In this document: piece after piece, positions 14,612-22,452 of the stretch | Position numbering within the stretch: position 1 is the stretch's first letter | Layout: every line of letters starts with the position of its first letter | Notes under the pieces: generated by a model | The model's input: only the letters and a program-made list of their open reading frames with translations | What the model was told of the DNA's origin: nothing | Database searches by the model: none | DNA from: a virus | DNA: 64,000 bases | Strand: one strand, 5' to 3' | IMG/VR virus record: IMGVR_UViG_3300044979_000004 | Span: 25,200-89,199 of that record | Position numbers and translations under genes: made by a program

Positions 14612-17509
14612 ATGAACATTTTTAAGAAGCTATTAGGACTGGCCGTTATTGCGCTAGCAGTTGTAACTCCTAACTACGCGCAACAGTATCAGTCACAAAC
14701 CGCTCCAATTTACGCGACGAACGCCAAGTACGCCAATGGAGTATCACCTGGATTTGCTCTGACAGCGGGAACAGGGTTGAACATTTTGGTAGGACAGGGT
14801 ACGAGTTTTTGCAATACGGTGATTCAGGAAAGAACTACTACTGCCGCTGACACGCCTTTGGCACTTACTGCCAGTACGACAAATTATGTCTACCTTGATA
14901 CCACAGCTAATTGCGCTCCTGCGGTGAGCACTTCTGTATTTACAGCGACACAAATCCCATTGGCGAGAGTTGTAACAGGTACATCGTCTATTACCTCAAT
15001 TGATGACGTGCGCGGGTACTTCTTTAACTCAGCAGGCACCCCTGGAGATGGAACGGTTACCAACTTGGTTGTTGGAAATCTGTCACCACTATTCACGTCA
15101 GGAGTGACTAATCCGACCAGCACGCCAAGCGTATCGTATACACTATCTACAACGGCCAATGACACTGTATTCGCTAACTTTAGCGGATCAACAGGTGCCC
15201 CTTCATGGTGGACACTGGCAGCGGGAGCAAACATCACGTTTACCCCTTCTGGTAGCACGCTAATCATTGCAGCGACAGGCGGTGGAGGCGGAAGTCTCAC
15301 TCTTGAGCACAATGGCGTGGCACTTACGGACCAATCACTTCTTAATTTCAGTGACACTACTCCTTCGGCACCGGCTGGCAATGAGAATGTGACGTTTCAA
15401 TCGAACTCAGGTGGTGCGCTGTCCGGATACATTCCGACCACAGCCTCGCAACTTCAATTTACCCCTACCCCGCCAATATCAGGACAGTACGTGGTTGTGT
15501 ATGCCACAGCGGTAACCCCAATCGCAGGAGGTCTTGGACCGGGTTGCGGCATGACTTCAGTGCCAACAGGGTCCACTTTTTCTACCATAAATTCGCTTAT
15601 AGCCGGAAACAACTCTTGCGGCAACGGTCTAACCTCTAACCAATGGGGAGCACTTTGGAGCAACTACACACTGCCTTCATATGTGGTGCCTGCCAATGTA
15701 ACGGCAATTTACGCGTTTGCGGTTAACAGTTTCGGACCCTGGTATCCTGGTACTTCAACTGTCGCGGTGACTTGTACGCCAGTTGGATCAGGTGCAGTTA
15801 ATTTGTACACTGCCAGTCAAGCGTACAATCTAACTCAGTTTACACAGCTTCTTTCAACTGCAACGGGAAGCAATATTGGGTCCACGACTTGTACGGGATA
15901 TGTGAACTATTCAAACCCTCCGCCATCAGGCGCGGTTACTACTTTGAACATGCCGAGCATTGGCTTGATTGTCTATTACACAGGTTCGGCTCCGCCCGCT
16001 ACGAACACTATCAATGTTGGTTCACCATTGTTCTACAATGCTGCGGATAACACTCTTGGAATCGACCCTAACGCGGAATTCCCTGCAAGCAGACTAGTAG
16101 GTGTGACAGTAAGTACACTACCTGCTGCTGCGGTAACCGTTGGAACTGTGACTCTGATCAAGGACGGAACTACATCCACTGATTGTACAACAGGTGGAGG
16201 TTCTAACCCTGTAGTTTGTTACTCTAACGGAACTGCCTACTCAGCATATGGAGGAGGCGGTGGAAGCGGAATCACAGCTTTAACTGGAGACGTAACGGCT
16301 ACGGGACCGGGTTCTGTTGCAGCTACAGTTGTGGACATCCCTCCTCACGTAGCACTAACCGGAACACCATCACCAGGGCAAGTTCCAACAGCAACAGGAG
16401 GCACTTCTGCCACATGGCAGACTCCTTCGGCTGCATCGAACAGTCCTCAGACAGTTCTTTTACCTAACGATACCACTACGGGAACAACTGTCGGACTAAT
16501 GGCTTGCTGGAATACGTCAGCCATTCACCAACAGGAAGTTGTAAATTGTCCTGCTGGTACAGCTTCAAATGGCACGGACAATAACCCTCCTATTGTCGGT
16601 GTGTGTGTAGCCGGTTGCGGAACAAGCGGACTAGCAACTATCCAATTTGCCGGTCAGGTAAGTTGGAACTGCGACATGCAACTTGTGACTCCAACTGTCG
16701 GCAACGGCTATTGGGTTCAGGTGTCGGCAACTACTGCTGGTGAATGTACGCAACCAACAGGGTCATTTGCACCATCACCAAATGAGAACCCTGAAGGTAA
16801 CACAGTACTAGGACGTGTACTAGCTCTCAACTCCGGAGTGGGAACGGCTGGAACAATTGAATTGCTGCCGTTCGGCTCATACGGACTTGGTAACGGTACG
16901 GGACCAGCAGTAACTAATTTTGCGTTGCTGTTCAACGGTTCACCTTTTGGGGCAATGTCGTATTCGGGTCAGGAACCATCTACATTCACCGTTCCATATG
17001 CAATCGCCACAAACGGCTTGTTTATACACCAACCAGGCTCCAACGCGGGTGCGGTGATTGGCAACGCCGGATTGGGAGTAAGCGGAACGGACATCTCTTT
17101 TGATATGTTTGTTCACGGTTCTGGAAGTCCGCCTCAATCGATGTTCCGATTCGATGGCTCTCAGTATCAACCGCCATCGGCTTGCGGCTCTGGAGGGTTC
17201 GCGGCTTGCAGTTCAGCTACCGGAACTATCACACTTGGCGGACACAACGGAAACTTCGATCCTGGCAACAGTACAGGAGTCTTTATCATCAAGCTAGCAG
17301 GAAATGCCACAACGTTTACTCCGGTAACGGATGACAACCCTGGTCATATTCTGACGTTTGAATTTGAAGCTCCTGCCAGCGGAGGACCGTTTACTTGGGC
17401 ATGGCCAAGTGGCTTTGTGAACGCACCAACTATATCACTTTCATCAGGGGCAAATGCAATTGTAGCTCAGTTCCTATTCGATGGCACTAACTATAATTAC
17501 ATCCCATAG
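14612..17509 (+). CDS. Large tail fibre / spike-like protein with signal-peptide-like start (965 aa)
   Basis: The body is Thr/Ser/Gly/Asn-rich beta sequence with linkers GGGGGS (about residue 225) and GGGGGSG, as in tail fibres. Near the end SSGANAIVAQFLFDGTNYNYI resembles fibre C-termini. Unusually, residues 1-24 (MNIFKKLLGLAVIALAVVTP, then NYAQQ) look exactly like a Sec signal peptide with a cleavage site after NYA. It is flanked by paralogous small genes and a holin-like gene. A host-derived exported beta protein is the alternative. Confidence 0.6.
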   Translation: MNIFKKLLGLAVIALAVVTPNYAQQYQSQTAPIYATNAKYANGVSPGFALTAGTGLNILVGQGTSFCNTVIQERTTTAADTPLALTASTTNYVYLDTTANCAPAVSTSVFTATQIPLARVVTGTSSITSIDDVRGYFFNSAGTPGDGTVTNLVVGNLSPLFTSGVTNPTSTPSVSYTLSTTANDTVFANFSGSTGAPSWWTLAAGANITFTPSGSTLIIAATGGGGGSLTLEHNGVALTDQSLLNFSDTTPSAPAGNENVTFQSNSGGALSGYIPTTASQLQFTPTPPISGQYVVVYATAVTPIAGGLGPGCGMTSVPTGSTFSTINSLIAGNNSCGNGLTSNQWGALWSNYTLPSYVVPANVTAIYAFAVNSFGPWYPGTSTVAVTCTPVGSGAVNLYTASQAYNLTQFTQLLSTATGSNIGSTTCTGYVNYSNPPPSGAVTTLNMPSIGLIVYYTGSAPPATNTINVGSPLFYNAADNTLGIDPNAEFPASRLVGVTVSTLPAAAVTVGTVTLIKDGTTSTDCTTGGGSNPVVCYSNGTAYSAYGGGGGSGITALTGDVTATGPGSVAATVVDIPPHVALTGTPSPGQVPTATGGTSATWQTPSAASNSPQTVLLPNDTTTGTTVGLMACWNTSAIHQQEVVNCPAGTASNGTDNNPPIVGVCVAGCGTSGLATIQFAGQVSWNCDMQLVTPTVGNGYWVQVSATTAGECTQPTGSFAPSPNENPEGNTVLGRVLALNSGVGTAGTIELLPFGSYGLGNGTGPAVTNFALLFNGSPFGAMSYSGQEPSTFTVPYAIATNGLFIHQPGSNAGAVIGNAGLGVSGTDISFDMFVHGSGSPPQSMFRFDGSQYQPPSACGSGGFAACSSATGTITLGGHNGNFDPGNSTGVFIIKLAGNATTFTPVTDDNPGHILTFEFEAPASGGPFTWAWPSGFVNAPTISLSSGANAIVAQFLFDGTNYNYIP

Positions 17510-17518
17510 GAGAACGAC

Positions 17519-17794
17519 ATGAAGATAGACTTCATTAGATCAGCATTCAGTGAGCCAGACGGCAACGGATCGTCTTCACGAATATTGATTGCCATTCTTA
17601 TTGCATTTACACTAGGGGTAGGGATCGCATTCTCTACCCTAGTGTTTTCCAAGAGAGTAACAATCGATCAGTTCGAAGGGTACATGTCTTCTGGAGCAAA
17701 CTTTATCATAACTACATGCGGCCCACTGTACGGTATCAACAAAGTGTCGGACGCTTATAAGAACAGACCTGGGCAAAACAACCAAGGACAATAA
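17519..17794 (+). CDS. Small one-TM membrane protein, holin candidate (91 aa)
   Basis: After a basic/Ser-rich start, residues about 22-45 (ILIAILIAFTLGVGIAFSTL) form a clear membrane segment; a second weaker hydrophobic stretch FIITTCGPLYGI follows. The tail is polar (KNRPGQNNQGQ). Preceded by AGGAGAACGAC. Size and layout fit holins or tail-region membrane proteins, but the gene is far from the endolysin at 34782. Confidence 0.55.
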   Translation: MKIDFIRSAFSEPDGNGSSSRILIAILIAFTLGVGIAFSTLVFSKRVTIDQFEGYMSSGANFIITTCGPLYGINKVSDAYKNRPGQNNQGQ

Positions 17795-17796
17795 GC

Positions 17797-18132
17797 ATGG
17801 CAATAAACCAAATTTCGGGCGGAGCATTTCAAGATTCTGTCGGTAACGTGTTAGCTAACGGCTATCTTGTATTCCGATTAAATCAAGATGCAACCGTGAC
17901 TACCAATCCGCAAATCTGCTCAGACTATGAGGTAACAGTCCCGTTGGATGAGAATGGCAATGTAGTCCTATCGCCTGCTTATTCCTTCTGGCCAAATGAT
18001 CAGCTAACACCAAGCAACACATTTTACACGGTAACAGCTTACTCGGCAAGTGGCCAGTTAGTTTGGGGACCATCTTACAATCGTGTACTCTCATCACCAT
18101 CCCCATTTGATATTGGCGCATGGACGCCTTAA
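17797..18132 (+). CDS. Small beta-rich structural protein (111 aa), paralogue of 14319 product
   Basis: It shares the NGYLVFRLNQDA and FWPNDQLTPSNTFY pattern with the protein at 14319. It starts 2 bases after the membrane protein stop and ends 12 bases before the large tail gene. A role in fibre or tail-tip assembly is inferred from place only. Confidence 0.65.
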   Translation: MAINQISGGAFQDSVGNVLANGYLVFRLNQDATVTTNPQICSDYEVTVPLDENGNVVLSPAYSFWPNDQLTPSNTFYTVTAYSASGQLVWGPSYNRVLSSPSPFDIGAWTP

Positions 18133-18144
18133 AGGAGAACTACA

Positions 18145-20889
18145 GTGCCCAATAATTTAGGCCTAGCAGGGTCGAGCGCCCAGAAACAAACCAGATTTGC
18201 TCCCATCTTTACGAGCCGATTCTTTTCCGGACTTTGGACAAACCGCTCTCCTTTGCGCGATGCCACTACGTCTCGCATTGTTGAGAAATTTTATGGTCAA
18301 GCCGGGGATGCCTTGATCGCCGGAACGAATGTAGAGATTACAACGAAGCTTACTTTGGCCCGTAGACCCGGACTATCACTATATGACAGCTTCGACACCT
18401 TTACTGGAACAGACAGGTTCTACGAGTTTAAGCTGTTCAACACAACTACTGAACAGATCAATGTCATGATCGACACCGCCAATACCTTGTACTCACTCTT
18501 CGCCAGCGTGCGCAAGACTGTTTTCACAAAGAGCACAGGTGCCGGACAATCGTTCATGCAGTCAGTGGGAAATATCCTGTACTTTGGGGATGGGGTTGAT
18601 AACAAGAAGTGGCTACAAACTCTATTCGCTTGGACTGCAAACACCCCATTGGGGACAGGAACCACACCGTTTTTCACTACCTATTATACTGATTTTGTTG
18701 GCAACATACAGCAGCTTGTTGGCACCAATGTGCCAATTACCGGAACCGTTCTTACAGCGCCAAGCCCCGGCGTTGGTCCTGTACTAACTATCAACTCTAG
18801 CGTAGCTCTAAATTCTATCGTTGCTGTTGGAGATGAGATTACGTTTCCAAATGTCATGGTTGCAACGTGGCTGGAAAATCAAACATCAACGATTCTGAGT
18901 ATTACCGGCACATCAATGGTTGTGACGTATCCGCTGCAATGGCTTCAAGCAGCAGGAACTACCGCAGAGACAGTTAGTGGTATTGTGTATAATGGAGGCA
19001 CACCTACAACCGGCTCAGTCGAACCTAGTAACACAGGCGGATTAAACCAAACTGCCAGCGTAGTTACGCCTGGAGCCAGCGGCTATACATATGTCACTGC
19101 AACCATCGGAACATTGACAATTGATGGCTCAGCAGTGTGGGCAAATAGAGGCAATCCGGTAGAGAATTGGGGACTGTCTAATATCAATAATGCCCCGATG
19201 GTGCCGTTGCCCACAGCAACAACACATATTGGGCGAGGCGGGCAGATTCCTTTCTATGTAGCGGACAGCACCGTTTATTCAGTTGGGGAATTTGTAATTG
19301 ATACTAACAACAATATTCAGAAATGCACAACGGCTGGAACTACTGGCCTAGCAGGACCAACCTTTAATACAGTGTTGGGACAAACCACAGCGGATGGCTC
19401 AGTAGTATGGACGTTAGAATACACTGGAGCAACGAGCGCAACTAACGGTGGCTGGAGATACTGCGTAGCTCTGGTCAACACTTTAGACAACACCGTGTCC
19501 AATTGCTCACCCTTGTCTTTGACTGTTGGTAATTTCACTGGAGCACAAGGAGTATTCATTCCACCGGGCGCAGGATTGCCAGCAAACTCCTCAGGTGCAG
19601 TAAGTATAGACACTCAAGCGGATTACGTAGCAATTTTCAGGACCACAGATGGGCAATCGGTTCCATTTTTGATTCCATCTACAAGTGGAGTCTTGAGCGC
19701 TACATTACCACTTGCTGAATACTTACAACTCGGATTTATTGACACCGTGCCAGATTCACAGTTGAATAACCTTGTGTCCGGTGCTATTGCAGGAGAGAAC
19801 ACCCCTCCTGCACCAGGAGCAATCAACCTTGCCTACCATTTGGGATGTATTTGGTACAGTATTGGAAATGTGGTATACTACACTTCTGGACCAGCGACAC
19901 CAGTAGGCAACGGACTGAACGGCACTAATCCGTTAAATACAGATAGTATGCCTTCTCTAGTCAAGCGCCTTGTACCTACGGCAACTGGCATGTTGGTGTT
20001 TACTGTATCGGATGTTTATCTGATTCAAGGAAGCAACACCGCCAATAGCCCAATTCTACCAGCACTGCCAATTCTTCCCGGTATTGGACTTCTTAGTTAC
20101 AATGCTTTGGACCTGAACGGGTCACTGATTGGTCTGTTTACTACAGACAACCAATTCTTGATTCTAGACCCTTCGAACGGAACTACATACGCAGGTCTGC
20201 CAATTGGGGATCAGTTGCTCATGAACAATGGCAACCCAGGCCAGAGTTGGAATCCGGCTACTGCCTATGTTGCATGGCACGTACAAGGTATGGATCAGGG
20301 CTGGTATCTTTGTGATGGTGTAAATGGATGGTATAAACTAATTCCGACGCCTTCACCAGAAGGACCGGGTTATACATGGTCACCTTTTGCCACGATCACA
20401 GGCGGAGCGGGAGCAGTTCAAAGCGTTGAAATTACACCGGGCGTACACAGGCTACTTGTTGCTCCCGTTGGAACTGGCTACATTCTACAGAGAAATCTAA
20501 ATGTGTGGACGGATAATGGAACACCGTATCCTGCGAACGCAACAGTCGGCTCAGCCGTACTGACGCAGCCCGGACAGGTTGCAACGGTTGCTCACATCGT
20601 AACAGATTGTGTGAAGATCGGTTCTCCGCTTTCTCTTGGAGTCTTGGTGGACGAAGCGCTGCCTTATTATACCGGGCCTATTGACATCTTGAAACGTTGG
20701 GTGTCTGATCCACCAGGATTGAAAGAAAGTAGATCATTCTGGAGTCAACGATTCTATCTCTCGGAATTAGAAGATGAATCTGCCACAATGCGGCACATGC
20801 AAATTGTGATAATTTTCGACCCTAGCGACACGGTGGCCAACGAAATTCAGACATTGACCATATTTGGAGCCTTTTTGCAGGAGCAATAG
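18145..20889 (+). CDS. Large tail protein, tail tubular B-like (914 aa)
   Basis: GTG start at 18145 after AAAGGAGAACTACA. The N-terminus FSGLWTNRSPLRDATTSRIVEKFYG and the strand-rich body with SMPSLVKRLVPTATGMLVFT resemble nozzle or tail tubular B proteins of podoviruses. Two copies of the DGS-VW module occur, about residues 278-336 and 372-428 (TTADGSVVWT). It precedes the ejection-protein block, as gp12 does in T7. Assignment rests on size, order and pattern. Confidence 0.62.
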   Translation: MPNNLGLAGSSAQKQTRFAPIFTSRFFSGLWTNRSPLRDATTSRIVEKFYGQAGDALIAGTNVEITTKLTLARRPGLSLYDSFDTFTGTDRFYEFKLFNTTTEQINVMIDTANTLYSLFASVRKTVFTKSTGAGQSFMQSVGNILYFGDGVDNKKWLQTLFAWTANTPLGTGTTPFFTTYYTDFVGNIQQLVGTNVPITGTVLTAPSPGVGPVLTINSSVALNSIVAVGDEITFPNVMVATWLENQTSTILSITGTSMVVTYPLQWLQAAGTTAETVSGIVYNGGTPTTGSVEPSNTGGLNQTASVVTPGASGYTYVTATIGTLTIDGSAVWANRGNPVENWGLSNINNAPMVPLPTATTHIGRGGQIPFYVADSTVYSVGEFVIDTNNNIQKCTTAGTTGLAGPTFNTVLGQTTADGSVVWTLEYTGATSATNGGWRYCVALVNTLDNTVSNCSPLSLTVGNFTGAQGVFIPPGAGLPANSSGAVSIDTQADYVAIFRTTDGQSVPFLIPSTSGVLSATLPLAEYLQLGFIDTVPDSQLNNLVSGAIAGENTPPAPGAINLAYHLGCIWYSIGNVVYYTSGPATPVGNGLNGTNPLNTDSMPSLVKRLVPTATGMLVFTVSDVYLIQGSNTANSPILPALPILPGIGLLSYNALDLNGSLIGLFTTDNQFLILDPSNGTTYAGLPIGDQLLMNNGNPGQSWNPATAYVAWHVQGMDQGWYLCDGVNGWYKLIPTPSPEGPGYTWSPFATITGGAGAVQSVEITPGVHRLLVAPVGTGYILQRNLNVWTDNGTPYPANATVGSAVLTQPGQVATVAHIVTDCVKIGSPLSLGVLVDEALPYYTGPIDILKRWVSDPPGLKESRSFWSQRFYLSELEDESATMRHMQIVIIFDPSDTVANEIQTLTIFGAFLQEQ

Positions 20890-20912
20890 AATCAACAACT
20901 TACAAGGAAACG

Positions 20913-20960
20913 ATGAACAAGGGAAATAGAACAAATCATCCGATCCACAGGGAGATTTAA
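20913..20960 (+). CDS. Possible 15-residue ORF before the 20962 gene
   Basis: ATG at 20913 follows AAGGAAACG and reads MNKGNRTNHPIHREI, with its stop 1 base before the next ATG. The next gene's ribosome site (AGGGAG) lies inside it, so it could couple translation. It is too short to be sure that it is a gene. Confidence 0.3.
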   Translation: MNKGNRTNHPIHREI

Positions 20961-20961
20961 A

Positions 20962-21198
20962 ATGCCAGCATTAAGTGATGCAATCGGGCAGGATTTGAGT
21001 AACTATGTTGGTGTAGAGCCAATAAGTGCCCAATCTAATCCCACAACAGCCAATGGGGGCACCGTAAGTCTATTGCCGGTAGGCACTGGATTTATTAGAT
21101 GCCCTCTACCAATCCTGTCCCAAGCATCGGATCAGCTTAGATCATTTTATCTAGGCAACCGTGCAACACAGAATAGAATCTACGTAGCCCAGAGCTAA
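20962..21198 (+). CDS. Hypothetical small protein (78 aa)
   Basis: The product begins MPALSDAIGQDLSNYVGVEP and has mixed polar sequence with no membrane segment. CAGGGAGATTTAAA precedes the ATG. It lies between the tail gene and the gp13-position gene. No family is recognised; a tail or ejection accessory is possible. Confidence 0.6.
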   Translation: MPALSDAIGQDLSNYVGVEPISAQSNPTTANGGTVSLLPVGTGFIRCPLPILSQASDQLRSFYLGNRATQNRIYVAQS

Positions 21199-21205
21199 GG
21201 AATAA

Positions 21206-21649
21206 ATGATCACGAGTCGATACATAACTGCGGAAGACTACCCGTTATTGGAAACAAGTTTAGCTGCTGATCCCTACCATAAAGGAACGTCAATAGATTT
21301 CTTCAAAGAGCAGAACACCGTTACAAGTGTGTATTCATTTGATGATGAGTTGATCTTGTTCACGAGAGGAAAAGTAGTATCAACCAGTGGACCGGCGTTC
21401 ATACAACTTGACATTCAATTTATCAACAACGAAAGTCGGGCTAAAAACCTGATAGTCATGTTGACAGGATTTTATGAATTGGAGAAGAAATCCAGACAAG
21501 AAGGATTTGCCGGATTCATATTCCACAGCGATGTACCTTTACTCCGGAAGTTTTGCATTCGCAGGCTAGGATTCAGCGAATGGGGAGACTTCTTGGTGAA
21601 AGTTTTTGAACAAGCGCCCCTTGACACGGGCCTAGGAGTTGAGGTATAA
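21206..21649 (+). CDS. GNAT-fold-like protein at the internal virion protein position (147 aa)
   Basis: The start ITSRYITAEDYPLLETSLAAD and the end FHSDVPLLRKFCIRRLGFSEW have the strand-helix pattern of acetyltransferase-fold proteins, but no R/Q-x-x-G-x-G/A loop is visible, so it is probably catalytically dead. T7 gp13 is likewise small and lies in the same place, between tail and ejection proteins. The stop overlaps the next ATG by one base. Confidence 0.5.
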   Translation: MITSRYITAEDYPLLETSLAADPYHKGTSIDFFKEQNTVTSVYSFDDELILFTRGKVVSTSGPAFIQLDIQFINNESRAKNLIVMLTGFYELEKKSRQEGFAGFIFHSDVPLLRKFCIRRLGFSEWGDFLVKVFEQAPLDTGLGVEV

Positions 21650-22443
21650 TGGCTTATACACATACACGGACCATCTTCGAATGGGACGAGAAGCGTATTA
21701 AATACGTCAAGGTTTATGATGAAGGCTACGAATGGGACGGACCAGTAGATCAAGCGTGCGGCTCGACTCCGCAACAGAACCAGATTGAAGGTGCGCAGCA
21801 AAACTTTATGACCCAAGCGCAGTCTCAGGCGTCAACGGTATTTGGGGGAGCATCACAGGCGTTTAACAGTCTGATGAGCGCGTTTGCACCAATCGTCGCA
21901 GCCGGTCCAAGTCAACAAGGCTTCTCACAGCAACAGCTTTCGAATCTCAATTCCCAGGCTATCACACAGACGGGCATTTCTTACAAGAACGCTAAAGAAG
22001 CAGTCGGAGAGGCACAATCATCCGTTGGTGGCGGCAACGTATCTCTACCAAGTGGAACCCAAACTGGAGAGGATTTGGGACTGGCCGAAAGTGCCGCTAA
22101 CCAAACTTCCAGCGAACTTGGGCAGATTACACAAGCCAATTATGAAAAAGGTAATGCAAATTATAATGCCGCCGTATCTGGAGAGCTAGCAGCGCCGGGT
22201 GTTTTTTCGGCTTCAACCGGAGCAACCGGGGCGGCTACAAGCGCAGGATCAGCAGCCGCAAGCACGGCCAATCAAATCGCGTCGCAGAATAATTCATGGG
22301 TAGGAGCCGTTACCGGCCTAGCCGGGGCGTTGGGCGGTGCAGCATTAGGTGACCCGGCTCTGTTTGCAGGAAGTAGCAGTTCACAGGGCGCACAAGATGC
22401 CCAACAGGTATCGAACTATCAATCAGATGGAAATGGATTCTAG
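21649..22443 (+). CDS. Ejection-type internal virion protein (264 aa)
   Basis: Ala/Gln/Ser/Gly-rich with helical repeats (QAQSQASTVFGGASQAFNSL) and a hydrophobic Gly/Ala segment WVGAVTGLAGALGGAALGDP (about residues 222-241), which could insert in a membrane. This matches the gp14-like class of ejection proteins that line the DNA channel. A one-mismatch copy of the window's palindrome is in its codons 15-20. Place before two very large internal proteins supports the call. Confidence 0.6.
   Translation: MAYTHTRTIFEWDEKRIKYVKVYDEGYEWDGPVDQACGSTPQQNQIEGAQQNFMTQAQSQASTVFGGASQAFNSLMSAFAPIVAAGPSQQGFSQQQLSNLNSQAITQTGISYKNAKEAVGEAQSSVGGGNVSLPSGTQTGEDLGLAESAANQTSSELGQITQANYEKGNANYNAAVSGELAAPGVFSASTGATGAATSAGSAAASTANQIASQNNSWVGAVTGLAGALGGAALGDPALFAGSSSSQGAQDAQQVSNYQSDGNGF
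21693..21707. repeat. Palindrome variant GCGTATTAAATACGT
   Basis: One mismatch from GCGTAT-N3-ATACGC. It lies inside the ejection-protein gene, in a reading phase that encodes RIKYV. Confidence 0.5.
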
Positions 22444-22452
22444 GAGCGTTAA

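Noticed and set aside
15129-15143. GCGTATCGTATACAC in the fibre gene as an operator
   Set aside because: One mismatch and no promoter nearby; single near-matches are expected occasionally, so it is listed only as a variant.
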